NCBI GenBank assembly: GCA_028281625.1
Contig: JANQJN010000172.1
Span: 1-45,146, forward strand
Source: Emcibacteraceae bacterium
GTDB lineage: Bacteria; Pseudomonadota; Alphaproteobacteria; Sphingomonadales; Emcibacteraceae
Direction of reading: 5' to 3'
DNA: 45,146 bases
The translations under genes and the position numbers were made by a program. Shown here one piece after another: positions 8,018 to 16,873 of this stretch. The notes under the pieces are model-generated. The model made no database searches. It had not been told where the DNA came from and worked only from the letters and a program-made list of their open reading frames with translations. Each line of letters begins with the position of its first letter. Positions within the stretch are counted from its first letter, which is position 1.

Positions 8018-9733
8018 ATGATTAAGAAAATGCTATTAGCCGGCGCAACTGTTGGCTTGCTAGCGGCCTGTTCCGCTGAACAAACTGAGGAACCTGCCAG
8101 CGAAGAAGCAATGGCCCCTGCGGCATGTACGCCAGCAGATATCGTGCTGACCAATGGTGCTGTCTATACGGTTGATGATAATAATCCGAATGCCGAAGCC
8201 ATCGCCATCAAAGATCACAAATTTATTTTTGTAGGCAGCAATGATGGCGCGGCGGAATATGCCTGCGGTGACGCCAATGTCATTGATCTTGGTGGCCAAG
8301 CAGTATTTCCTGGCCTGATCGAAAGTCATGGTCATATTGCTGGCGTTGGATTTAGAGAAGTGAACCTAAACCTGCAAGGAATTAATAGCCTTGCCGAGAT
8401 GCTCGCTGCTGTTAAAGAATATGCTGATGCAAACCCGGATCTGCCATGGATTGTAGGACGCGGCTGGATCGAAAAAGTCTGGCCTGAGAAGCGCTTCCCT
8501 ACCCGTCAAGAACTTGATGAAATTGTGCCGGACCGCCCAGTTTATCTGACCCGCGCAGACGGACATGCTTCAGTAATCAACACGGTTACAATGAATATGG
8601 CCGGTATTACAGGTGATACGCTTAACCCGGTTGGTGGTCACATCAATCTGGATGAAAACGGTGAACCTACTGGAATGCTCATTGATACGGCAATGCGTTA
8701 CGTTCGCCCTCTAATTCCGGAAACATCCCGTGACGACACTAAGCGCGCCATTCGCGCAGCAACCGAAAGAAACGTAAAACTCGGTTGGACAGGCTTTCAA
8801 AATGCGGGAAGTTCTTACGAATCCTTTGAAATCATGAAGGAACTTCATGCGGAAGGTGAACTCAAACACCGCATTTATGACGCAATGGCTTATGGTGATA
8901 GCTCCACAAGATTGATCGAGGAAGGCGCACAAATTGATCCCGAAGACTATCTAACGGTAAGGGATATCAAAGTGGTAATGGATGGTGCGCTCGGTTCCCG
9001 CGGCGCGGCATTTGTCGAGCCATATGCAGACTATGACACCCGTGGCTTGATGCGCTACACAGTGGAAGAACTGCAACCAATGCTGACCGCGGCACTGAAA
9101 GCCGGTATTCAGGTAGAAACACACGCCATTGGTGATGATGCAAATGCTAAAGTGCTTGATGCCTATGAGGTGGCTTTCAACACTGTACCCGCAGAAGAAA
9201 GAGGGGTGGCGGAGCCACGCTGGCGTATTGAACATGCACAAAATATTCGCCCGACGGATGTGGACCGCTTTATCGAACTGGATGTAATTCCTTCTATGCA
9301 GCCTTCTCATGCCATTGGGGACCTTCATTTTGCAGGAGATCGTCTTGGTATTGAGCGCCTTGCTAATGCCTATCTTTGGCGCACGCTGATCGACAAAGGC
9401 GCAATTATCCCCGGCGGGTCCGACCAACCAGTGGAAATTGGTGACCCAAGGATAGAGTTTTATGCCGCTGTTGCCCGTAGAGACCTTGATGGTTACTCCG
9501 GAGATGGCTGGCACCCAGAATATGCGGTTACCCGAGAAGAAGCCCTTAAAATGATGACCATTTGGGGTGCTTATGCAGCCTTCCAAGATGAGACACTTGG
9601 CTCCATTGAAGTAGGAAAGTGGGCCGATGTTGCTGTGTTTGATAAAGACTGGATGACCATTCCACATGATCAGATCATGTCATCTGAAAACACCCTGACC
9701 ATCGTTCACGGCGAAATCAAACACCAGAAATAA
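8018..9733 (+). CDS. Lipoprotein amidohydrolase, YtcJ-like (amidohydrolase family 3)
   Basis: A 571-residue predicted lipoprotein: signal peptide with lipobox LLAAC, Cys18, then an Ala/Glu-rich linker. The mature part is a metal-dependent amidohydrolase: an N-terminal beta-sandwich piece (DIVLTNGAVYTVDD), the barrel entry PGLIESHGHIAGVG, then VETHAIGDDAN, RIEHAQNI, GSDQPVEIGDP and the C-terminal return VGKWADVAVFDKDW. The family hydrolyses amide or related bonds of small molecules; substrate is unknown. The first metal motif reads ESHGH, where most relatives have D in the first place. A GGGAGA ribosome site precedes the ATG. It is a single-gene unit with its own promoter and terminator, sited on the periplasmic side of a membrane. 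Confidence 0.9.
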   Translation: MIKKMLLAGATVGLLAACSAEQTEEPASEEAMAPAACTPADIVLTNGAVYTVDDNNPNAEAIAIKDHKFIFVGSNDGAAEYACGDANVIDLGGQAVFPGLIESHGHIAGVGFREVNLNLQGINSLAEMLAAVKEYADANPDLPWIVGRGWIEKVWPEKRFPTRQELDEIVPDRPVYLTRADGHASVINTVTMNMAGITGDTLNPVGGHINLDENGEPTGMLIDTAMRYVRPLIPETSRDDTKRAIRAATERNVKLGWTGFQNAGSSYESFEIMKELHAEGELKHRIYDAMAYGDSSTRLIEEGAQIDPEDYLTVRDIKVVMDGALGSRGAAFVEPYADYDTRGLMRYTVEELQPMLTAALKAGIQVETHAIGDDANAKVLDAYEVAFNTVPAEERGVAEPRWRIEHAQNIRPTDVDRFIELDVIPSMQPSHAIGDLHFAGDRLGIERLANAYLWRTLIDKGAIIPGGSDQPVEIGDPRIEFYAAVARRDLDGYSGDGWHPEYAVTREEALKMMTIWGAYAAFQDETLGSIEVGKWADVAVFDKDWMTIPHDQIMSSENTLTIVHGEIKHQK

Positions 9734-9751
9734 ATTTTGTAGCTATTAAAG

Positions 9752-9782
9752 AAAAGGCCGCTGTAAGCAGCGGCCTTTTTTT
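9752..9782. terminator. Rho-independent terminator, probably shared by convergent genes
   Basis: A 12-bp stem AAAAGGCCGCTG / CAGCGGCCTTTT with loop TAAG, followed by T's. The minus-strand gene ends at 9784, so the hairpin may serve both directions. Confidence 0.9.
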
Positions 9783-9783
9783 G

Positions 9784-10995
9784 TTAGAGATAACTGAGCC
9801 ACCAGTCCTTGCGCCTGCTTTTCACATTGTAAACCCATTTACAGAATGGATACATGACTGCCATTACGACAAGCCAAGCTATGTATACTCCGATCAATCC
9901 GGTGCCATAGCCCTCAGGATAAAATGGAAACATATGGACCATCTGATGAGCTTCAAATCCCTGATAGACCCCGAAAAAAACTGACAGTGTATGAATTAGA
10001 TAAAAGTGCAGCACATAAAACGCGAATGGTACCCGTCCGAACATTACAAGAGTATCCTTAAGCCAGCCAGACCAACGATCAGCATAAGAACAGAGTATCG
10101 CCATCGGCCCTAATGTAATGAGCAAGAATAAAAGACTTGGGGGATATTTGGTTACATTGAAGAAATCAAAAAGCGTTGATACCAAACCCAATTGCTGAAC
10201 TTGCCAAGGATTTGGATCTCCATATATCCCCATAAGGCGTAGTACAATAAAAGCGCCGATCATTGATATTCCAATTTTTCTGAGCAGTCGATCCCTTGAA
10301 CGAGGCTCCAGTTTAAATATCCATGTCGAACCGTAACCTAGCAAGATTACCCCAATCCATGGAATTGGTGGATACATAACGACTGTGTAAAACGGGATAA
10401 CTAAAAATGTACCCGGGGTCATAAGAGTAACCCAAAACGGATCATCGGGCTGAGCAAATGGTTGTGCCTCTGGCCAGATTCCACCAACCGCATTGTGCCC
10501 CAATAGGATTATTGCTCCAATAATGAGACAATTTCTGGCGCCAAGAAACAACAATCCTGAAAGTGCAATCATGCTGAACCCAAGGGCATATAGTACCTGT
10601 AGAAACGCGAATATTCCTCCACCTGTCATTTCGTCCCCAAGTGGCCTAAAGGTGAGCGCGGTGGAAATTAGTACAATTTCACAAAAGATAAGCCACAGAC
10701 CGCGTATAAAGACAAACTTGGCAAGTTCCTTTCTCGTTCGACGTCCTTCCATTAGACCAACTGACGTTCCCGCAAGCAGCACAAACACTGGCGCACAAAA
10801 ATGAGTAATCCATCTTGTAAAATAAAATCCAGCACTAATCGCTGGATCATCAAGAAACAGGCTTGTGCCTGCATAATAAAAATAGTCGCGCACATGATCG
10901 ATAGCCATGATGACAATCACCAGTCCTCTCATCATGTCAATATTGGACATGCGGTAAGAGCGCGCATCAGCTGCTGTCATTGTTGTTTCAGACAT
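9784..10995 (-). CDS. DUF1624 / heparan-alpha-glucosaminide N-acetyltransferase-like membrane protein
   Basis: A 403-residue inner membrane protein with about ten hydrophobic helices. The N-terminal signature RMSNIDMMRGLVIVIMAIDH followed by RDYFY is typical of the DUF1624/HGSNAT-like acyltransferase group, whose eukaryotic member acetylates glucosamine ends across the membrane. Further conserved-looking pieces are FVLLAGTSVGL and PFAFYVLHFYLIH. The bacterial substrate is not known. The gene lies 26 bases downstream of the tetR gene on the same strand and is probably controlled by it. A membrane acyltransferase under a TetR repressor fits inducible modification of an envelope component or a toxic compound, but nothing in the sequence decides this. 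Confidence 0.85.
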   Translation of the reverse strand: MSETTMTAADARSYRMSNIDMMRGLVIVIMAIDHVRDYFYYAGTSLFLDDPAISAGFYFTRWITHFCAPVFVLLAGTSVGLMEGRRTRKELAKFVFIRGLWLIFCEIVLISTALTFRPLGDEMTGGGIFAFLQVLYALGFSMIALSGLLFLGARNCLIIGAIILLGHNAVGGIWPEAQPFAQPDDPFWVTLMTPGTFLVIPFYTVVMYPPIPWIGVILLGYGSTWIFKLEPRSRDRLLRKIGISMIGAFIVLRLMGIYGDPNPWQVQQLGLVSTLFDFFNVTKYPPSLLFLLITLGPMAILCSYADRWSGWLKDTLVMFGRVPFAFYVLHFYLIHTLSVFFGVYQGFEAHQMVHMFPFYPEGYGTGLIGVYIAWLVVMAVMYPFCKWVYNVKSRRKDWWLSYL

Positions 10996-11021
10996 TGCTT
11001 TTCCTTTTTTCTATACCCTAC

Positions 11022-11615
11022 TCACTCCTTGATAAATACGAGCACGCTTTCGACGAATCTTTCCAGTTCGCCTCGATCTGATCCTGTTTTGTGAAGCACT
11101 GCCAAAGTCAGCACTTGTGCTGACAAAAAGTCTGCCAACTGTTCAACATCATTATCTTTTGAAAGGTTCCCTTCCGATTGCGCGCGTTTCAAATATTGCA
11201 AAAATCCCATTTTACGACGCTGATTAAAAAATACTGCCAGCTCCCTGATAGACGGCTCTTCATTTTCCGACTTTGTAAGTGTATTAACTAGAAAACACCC
11301 TTGTGGGGTCTGCGGATCACACATCCCGTCGATCAGTGTACCGAAAAATATTTTGAACGTTTCTTTGGCGCTCTTTTTTGATTCCAGAATTAATGCAAGC
11401 TTCTTGCTCCCACGAGAACTCACATAATGTTCCAGTGCCTTTTTATAAATTTCCTGCTTATCGCCAAATGTTGCGTACAACCCCGGTTTTGCCATTCCTG
11501 TGGCCTCAACAAGGTCGTTCATTGACGCCGCATCATATCCTTTTTCCCAAAATATCAGCATGGCTTCATGAAGGGCTTTTTCTGGTTCAGTTTTTCGGGG
11601 TCTTCCTCGTGCCAA
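11022..11615 (-). CDS. TetR/AcrR family transcriptional regulator
   Basis: A 197-residue regulator: N-terminal helix-turn-helix (about 5-52) with GRPRKTE, FWEKGYDAASMNDLVEATGMAKPGLYATFGDK, then an all-helical ligand domain containing PQGCFLVNT, a stretch common in the NemR/AcuR-like branch. The start is the TTG at 11615, with GGAG 8 bases upstream; nearby ATGs are in other frames. It heads an operon with the DUF1624 gene. Its promoter lies between two identical 17-bp palindromic sites (11631-11647 and 11679-11695), so strong self-repression is likely. The Cys in CFLVN may be a sensor of electrophiles as in NemR; that is a guess. Confidence 0.92.
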   Translation of the reverse strand: MARGRPRKTEPEKALHEAMLIFWEKGYDAASMNDLVEATGMAKPGLYATFGDKQEIYKKALEHYVSSRGSKKLALILESKKSAKETFKIFFGTLIDGMCDPQTPQGCFLVNTLTKSENEEPSIRELAVFFNQRRKMGFLQYLKRAQSEGNLSKDNDVEQLADFLSAQVLTLAVLHKTGSDRGELERFVESVLVFIKE

Positions 11616-11630
11616 AACATTGCTCCATTT

Positions 11631-11695
11631 AAATACCGAATGGTACTATAATCAGTTTTCAATATATGCGCAAGAATTAAATACCGAATGGTACT
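11631..11695 (-). promoter_or_regulatory. tetR promoter flanked by two identical operators
   Basis: Two exact copies of AAATACCGAATGGTACT, at 11631-11647 and 11679-11695, start 48 bp apart; each contains TACC-N4-GGTA. Between them, on the minus strand, lies -35 TTGCGC, a 17-base spacer and -10 TATAGT. The nearer copy sits at the expected transcription start. This is the layout of an autoregulated TetR operator pair. Confidence 0.8.
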
Positions 11696-11790
11696 TTATT
11701 TGATCAGGCATTCGTAATTTTAGATAATTCTTAACCAAATACTCATTTTTAATGTGTAAAATTTGTGACAATTGAATGAAGTAATTGTTT

Positions 11791-14247
11791 ATGGGGATTA
11801 TTTCAGTGCATAACAGCGTAAGTTCATATGCCACAGTCTTGATATCATGCATCATCATGATTGCTTGTTCAGTTGGCGTGTCCAGCGCACAAATATTTTC
11901 GCTTTCCCAAGAAGAAAAAGCGTGGATTGAAGAAAATCCGGTGATCAGAGTGGCAGGTGGTACCGGATCGCCGCCAATTGAGTTTGTTGAAAATGGCGTA
12001 TCCGCTGGATACTCCATCGACTATCTGAAACTGATCGCGAATAAAGTTGGGTTAAAATTCGAGTTTGTCGAGGGAAATACCTGGGATCAACACATCGAAA
12101 ACATCAAGAACAAAAAAATTGATGTAATGCACAATATAAGCATCACTCCCGAACGCGATCAATATCTGAATTTCACAGAACCATATCTAAATCTACCATT
12201 TGTTTACTTTGGTAGAAGAGGTGCCGCGCAAATTGAAGATTTGGCAGATCTTGAAAACAAAAAAATTGGCGCGATTAATGGTTGGGCCACAACCGAGTTG
12301 TATCTAAACGATTATCCACATCTTGATGTAATGGGCTATGCTAGTTTGCCTGATGCGCTTTATGATCTTTCTGCGGGCAGCCTTGATGTTGTTGTGGTTC
12401 AATTGCAGGTTGGAAACTACCTCATCCGCCAAAACTTCATTTCTGATCTTGAAGTTATAGGGCAAAAATTTATCCCGAGTTCCTATCAGGAAGACCTAGT
12501 GCGAGTTGGAGTACGCAAAGATTGGCCAATACTCCGGGACATCATTGAAAAAGGGGCTGCTGCCCTTTCCCAAGAAGACGTAATCTCAATAACAGATAAG
12601 TGGCTTAGTGCCTATGATTTCAATGAAGATATTGGTCTTACGCGTCAAGAACAAGCGTGGCTTTCACTAAATGAAACAATTTTTGTTGGCGCTGATACGG
12701 ACGCGGCACCAATTGATTTCATAGATCAAACAGGAAAAATATCAGGAATCTCAGGTAGCTTTCTAGAAATTATTGGGCAAAAACTGGGTGTTAACTTTGT
12801 TTGGGCACAAAATATTACGCTTGATGGTGGACTGGAGAGCATAAAAAATGGCGACATTCATATGATGTCCGCCGTCACACACTCCCCTGATCGCGCGACT
12901 TACATGAATTTTACTGAAAGCTATTTATCAATTTCAAATGTTATTGTAGCAACTGCTGGAGGCCCTCTATATGGCAACCTAAGCACTCTTAACAATAAAA
13001 GACTAGCGGTTGTTTCTGGTTTTGCTGTGAACGAGTTTATTAGCAGAGATTTCCCGTCAATAGAGTTGATTGAGTTTCCAACAATCACTCAAGCGCTCAA
13101 AGCTGTTAGTAACAACAAAGTCGACGCATATGTCGGAAGTATTCCATCGGTAACAAGGGCAGTTGCTGCCGAGGGTTTATTCCAAATTGTCGTTGTGGGC
13201 GAAACACCGTATCAGTCAGACATTAGTTTTGGTATAAACAATAATCATCCAATTTTGCATAGTATACTAAACAAAGCTCTTGGTTCACTTTCCGCTCAAG
13301 AAAAAGCAGAAATTTCTGAACGATGGCTCGCCTTTAGCGTTGAAGAGGTGCAAAACTATGATCTCGTGTGGCAAGTGGTAGCTGTAACCTTCATCGTGAT
13401 TGCTATTATTTTGATCTGGAACAACAAATTGAGATCAGAAATTAATGCTCGAATTGAAGCCGAGCGAAAAATGAAAATTTCGCAAAAAGAAGCTGAGAAG
13501 GCGAATTCTGCGAAATCCGCATTCCTTGCAAATATGAGCCATGAAATTCGCACCCCATTGAATGCCATCATTGGCTTTTCTGAAGTGATGTCTTCCGGTG
13601 TATATGGCGAGATAAAAAATGAAAGATACAAAGAATATTTACATGACATAAGCGAGAGTGGCAAACATCTTGCAACCGTGATCAACGATATATTGGATAT
13701 ATCGAAAATTGAAGCTGGGAAGTGGACCCTGAACGAAAGTGATTTCAATTTGAACCACTGCGTTGACGCTGCCTTAAATATGTTTAAAGGATTAGCAAAC
13801 GATAAAAACGTACATTTGAATGTCGAAACCGATGATAATTTTTCATCGGTTCGCATTTATGGTGATGAGCACTGCATTAAGCGCGCAATAATTAATCTGC
13901 TGTCTAACGCCATCAAATTTACACCTAAAGGCGGCGTGGTCACCACGTCCATATATGGCAGCGCTTCTGGCGAAATTATCATCGATATAACCGATACTGG
14001 TATTGGGATTCCAGCCGAACGAATTGAACATGTGAAAAATCCATTTGGACAGTTGAATGACGATCAACATCTTAACGAAGAAGGCACTGGATTGGGTCTT
14101 TCAATCGTCAATCAGCTTACCATTCTTCATGGCGGCGAGCTGCACATTAAGAGCAAGCTTAATCAAGGTACTTCAGTGTCTATATTATTGCCTGCAGAGC
14201 GTGTATTAGAATGTACAAGTTCCTATCTATCAAAGAAGGCTCTTTGA
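11791..14247 (+). CDS. Sensor histidine kinase with two periplasmic solute-binding domains
   Basis: An 818-residue sensor: signal peptide ending VSSAQ, two tandem family 3 solute-binding domains (about 40-285 and 290-525), one membrane helix (about 533-552), a short coiled linker, then a HisKA domain with MSHEIRTPLNAIIGFSEVM (His near 583) and an ATPase domain with NLLSNAIKF, DTGIGIP and GTGLGLSI. There is no PAS and no receiver, so it must signal through a separate regulator. Both periplasmic domains match those of the kinase at 2814-6416 in order and motif (for example SIDYLKLIA and GISGSFL). Start is uncertain: ATG 11791 or GTG 11806 (GGGG 9 bases upstream); TTG 11785 is also in frame. Its 3' end overlaps that of pepN by 18 bp. 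Confidence 0.92.
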   Translation: MGIISVHNSVSSYATVLISCIIMIACSVGVSSAQIFSLSQEEKAWIEENPVIRVAGGTGSPPIEFVENGVSAGYSIDYLKLIANKVGLKFEFVEGNTWDQHIENIKNKKIDVMHNISITPERDQYLNFTEPYLNLPFVYFGRRGAAQIEDLADLENKKIGAINGWATTELYLNDYPHLDVMGYASLPDALYDLSAGSLDVVVVQLQVGNYLIRQNFISDLEVIGQKFIPSSYQEDLVRVGVRKDWPILRDIIEKGAAALSQEDVISITDKWLSAYDFNEDIGLTRQEQAWLSLNETIFVGADTDAAPIDFIDQTGKISGISGSFLEIIGQKLGVNFVWAQNITLDGGLESIKNGDIHMMSAVTHSPDRATYMNFTESYLSISNVIVATAGGPLYGNLSTLNNKRLAVVSGFAVNEFISRDFPSIELIEFPTITQALKAVSNNKVDAYVGSIPSVTRAVAAEGLFQIVVVGETPYQSDISFGINNNHPILHSILNKALGSLSAQEKAEISERWLAFSVEEVQNYDLVWQVVAVTFIVIAIILIWNNKLRSEINARIEAERKMKISQKEAEKANSAKSAFLANMSHEIRTPLNAIIGFSEVMSSGVYGEIKNERYKEYLHDISESGKHLATVINDILDISKIEAGKWTLNESDFNLNHCVDAALNMFKGLANDKNVHLNVETDDNFSSVRIYGDEHCIKRAIINLLSNAIKFTPKGGVVTTSIYGSASGEIIIDITDTGIGIPAERIEHVKNPFGQLNDDQHLNEEGTGLGLSIVNQLTILHGGELHIKSKLNQGTSVSILLPAERVLECTSSYLSKKAL

Positions 14248-16845
14248 AACAATTTCATACACATGTTTGGACAGACCGTCCTGACGGAGTATATCTTCAA
14301 GCGTATCAACCATAAGCTTTTGTCTTTTCTCATCAAACGCTTTCCAACGCGTGAGCTGTTTCGAAAGGCCCGCAGCAATCTGCGGATTTATCGGATCTAA
14401 AGCCTTAATGTTTCTGCCAAGAAACTTATATCCCCTGCCCGACGCATCATGGAAGGAAACCTGGTTTAAAGAACAAAAAGCACTGATCAGCGATCGGACC
14501 CTATTGGGCGTTTTAAGATCAAAATCAGGATGTTCGTTCAGCGCATCCATTGTATCCAGAGCATCTTTTCGGCTTGATAACGCTTGCGCGCTGAACCATT
14601 TATCAAGCACCAATTCGTCACTATGCCATTTCTGATAAAAATCTTCAATCGCCTGTTCACGGTCGCTCATATCGCTGTCGACAATAAATGTGAATGCCGC
14701 AATTTCATCGGTCATGTTGCCCGCACTATTAAATTGCTCCAGGCAAATTGTGCGCGCTTCCTCCGTGCCAAGCTCCATAAGGTAGCCAAGTACCATGTTC
14801 TTTAACCGTCTTTTACCAACGGCATCTGGTGTATATTCGTAAGCTTCATTTGTTTGGCACGCATGATACATACCAAGCATTTCCTGTTCCAATGCACGCG
14901 CTAACTCACCCACCACAATTTTTCTTGCCCAATGAATTCCATCCACATCGACGATTTCTTGTTGCTGGCCGAGCACGCCTTCCGAAGGAAGCGCAAGCAT
15001 TTCACCAACAAACGCTTTGTCAAGGTTCGGGTTGGTCAGAACAAGCCGCATTGCCTCGATATAGTTCTCGTCAAGCTTCAAATTCCGGCTTTGTTTTAAG
15101 GCTTCCACCAAAGACATTATGATGTCCGTTGAAATCTCCTGAGCTGCTTCCCATCGATTAAAGCTGTCTGTGTCATGACCAATCAAGAAAATCAGATCGT
15201 CACGACTTAAATCTGATTTTAGTTTGATCGGTGCTGAAAACCCTCTTAACAGTGAGGGAACGGGCCTTTCGGTTATATTTTCAAACGTAAAACTTTGCTC
15301 CGCTTTTTTTAGATCAATAAGTTCTGTACCGCCTTCCAGAAGTTCGTCGCCATTTGCGCCGAGCAGCCCTAACTCAATTGGTATGTGCATTGGTTTCTTA
15401 TCAGTCTGCCCGGGCGTCACTGGCACTTTCTGGGTGAAATTAAGAGTATATGTTTGCGTGCCTTCGTCATACGTTCCGACAACATCAACTTCAGGTGTGC
15501 CCGCCTGGGAATACCAAAGCCTGAACTGTGTGAGGTCCACACCTGACCCATCCTCCATGGCTCGCGCGAAATCTTCACAGGTAACCGCTTGGCCGTCGTG
15601 CCTTTCGAAATACAGATCCATTGCTTTGCGGTATTTTTCCGGACCCAGCAACCTATGCATCATGCGGATCACTTCCGAACCTTTTTCATACACAGTCATC
15701 GTATAGAAGTTATTGATTTCTATATATGATTCCGGCCTGACCGGATGGGCCATCGGGCCACTATCCTCCGCAAACTGGTGCTGCCTAAGTGTGCGTACCT
15801 CATTGATCCGGGTCACCTCCCGGCTACCCATATCGGCGGAAAATTCATGATCGCGAAATACAGTAAGCCCTTCTTTAAGACTTAACTGGAACCAGTCACG
15901 ACAAGTCACCCTATTGCCAGTCCAATTATGGAAATATTCATGGGCGACAACCGCTTCAATGAAATTAAAATCAGTGTCCGTTGCTGTCTCTGCTTTAGCC
16001 AATATGCATTTGGTATTAAAAATATTGAGTGATTTATTTTCCATCGCGCCCATATTGAAATGGCTGACCGCAACAATATTAAAAATATCCAGATCATATT
16101 CCAGGCCGTATACATCCTCGTCCCATTTCATGGACGCCTGAAGCGACTTCATCGCATGTGGACACTTATCCAGATCATTTTCTTCAACAAATATCCGTAG
16201 GGTGACATCGGTGCCGCCCATGGTAGTAAAATGATCTTCTACATACTTAAGATCACCACCAACAAGCGCGAAAAGATAGCTTGGCTTAGGAAATGGGTCA
16301 TGCCACTTCACATAATGGCGTCCACCTTCAAGATCCCCAACGTCTACTTTATTTCCGTTGGAAAGAAGCACAGGATATTTTTCCTTGTCCGCTTCAATCC
16401 TTACTTTATAGGTTGCCATCACATCTGGGCGGTCAACAAAGTAAGTGATCCTGCGAAAGCCTTGGGCTTCACATTGCGTACAGTACATACCATTGGACAC
16501 ATAAAGCCCTTCGAGCGCCGTATTGGATGCTGGATCAATATCAACAACAGTTTTAAGCTCAAACTGATCAGGTATACCTGCTATAGTGAGACTTTTCTCA
16601 TCAACTTCATGCGCAACGTCCTCGCCATTAAGCTTGACCGCAACCAGTTCCATTTCACTGCCATCAAGAACAAGCGGCGCATCTGCCTCCCCCTGACGCC
16701 TGATCTTCAAGATCGAAGTGACGCGCGTTTTCTCACTTCCAAGGTCAAATACAAGATCAACATCGTCAATAGTAAAATCCGGAATTTTATAATCTGCCAA
16801 ATATTTTGTCTTGGGCGCGTTTACCTGCGCATCGCCATGAGCCAT
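14230..16845 (-). CDS. pepN: Aminopeptidase N (M1 metallopeptidase)
   Basis: An 871-residue cytosolic zinc aminopeptidase that removes N-terminal residues from peptides. The exopeptidase motif GAMEN lies near residue 265 and the zinc motif HEYFHNW near 300, followed by the downstream Glu in LKEGLTVFRDHEFS; these positions match E. coli PepN, as does the total length. Other family marks are FRRITYFVDRPDV and the alpha-helical C-terminal domain. There is no signal peptide. The ATG is preceded by GAGAAAG. It starts 28 bases after the arsM-like stop on the same strand, so the two are probably co-transcribed. The 3' end overlaps the tail of the convergent kinase gene by 18 bp, and no separate terminator is seen. 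Confidence 0.97.
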   Translation of the reverse strand: MAHGDAQVNAPKTKYLADYKIPDFTIDDVDLVFDLGSEKTRVTSILKIRRQGEADAPLVLDGSEMELVAVKLNGEDVAHEVDEKSLTIAGIPDQFELKTVVDIDPASNTALEGLYVSNGMYCTQCEAQGFRRITYFVDRPDVMATYKVRIEADKEKYPVLLSNGNKVDVGDLEGGRHYVKWHDPFPKPSYLFALVGGDLKYVEDHFTTMGGTDVTLRIFVEENDLDKCPHAMKSLQASMKWDEDVYGLEYDLDIFNIVAVSHFNMGAMENKSLNIFNTKCILAKAETATDTDFNFIEAVVAHEYFHNWTGNRVTCRDWFQLSLKEGLTVFRDHEFSADMGSREVTRINEVRTLRQHQFAEDSGPMAHPVRPESYIEINNFYTMTVYEKGSEVIRMMHRLLGPEKYRKAMDLYFERHDGQAVTCEDFARAMEDGSGVDLTQFRLWYSQAGTPEVDVVGTYDEGTQTYTLNFTQKVPVTPGQTDKKPMHIPIELGLLGANGDELLEGGTELIDLKKAEQSFTFENITERPVPSLLRGFSAPIKLKSDLSRDDLIFLIGHDTDSFNRWEAAQEISTDIIMSLVEALKQSRNLKLDENYIEAMRLVLTNPNLDKAFVGEMLALPSEGVLGQQQEIVDVDGIHWARKIVVGELARALEQEMLGMYHACQTNEAYEYTPDAVGKRRLKNMVLGYLMELGTEEARTICLEQFNSAGNMTDEIAAFTFIVDSDMSDREQAIEDFYQKWHSDELVLDKWFSAQALSSRKDALDTMDALNEHPDFDLKTPNRVRSLISAFCSLNQVSFHDASGRGYKFLGRNIKALDPINPQIAAGLSKQLTRWKAFDEKRQKLMVDTLEDILRQDGLSKHVYEIVSKSLL

Positions 16846-16873
16846 ACAATTACTTTCTCAAAAAATTTTATTA

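Noticed and set aside
13356..13856. 166-codon minus-strand frame opposite the sensor kinase
   Set aside because: Covers the conserved HisKA coding region; no independent evidence.
15224..15706. 160-codon open frame on the plus strand opposite pepN
   Set aside because: It is antisense to a clear pepN with all motifs; composition is a serine/proline-rich shadow with no ribosome site.
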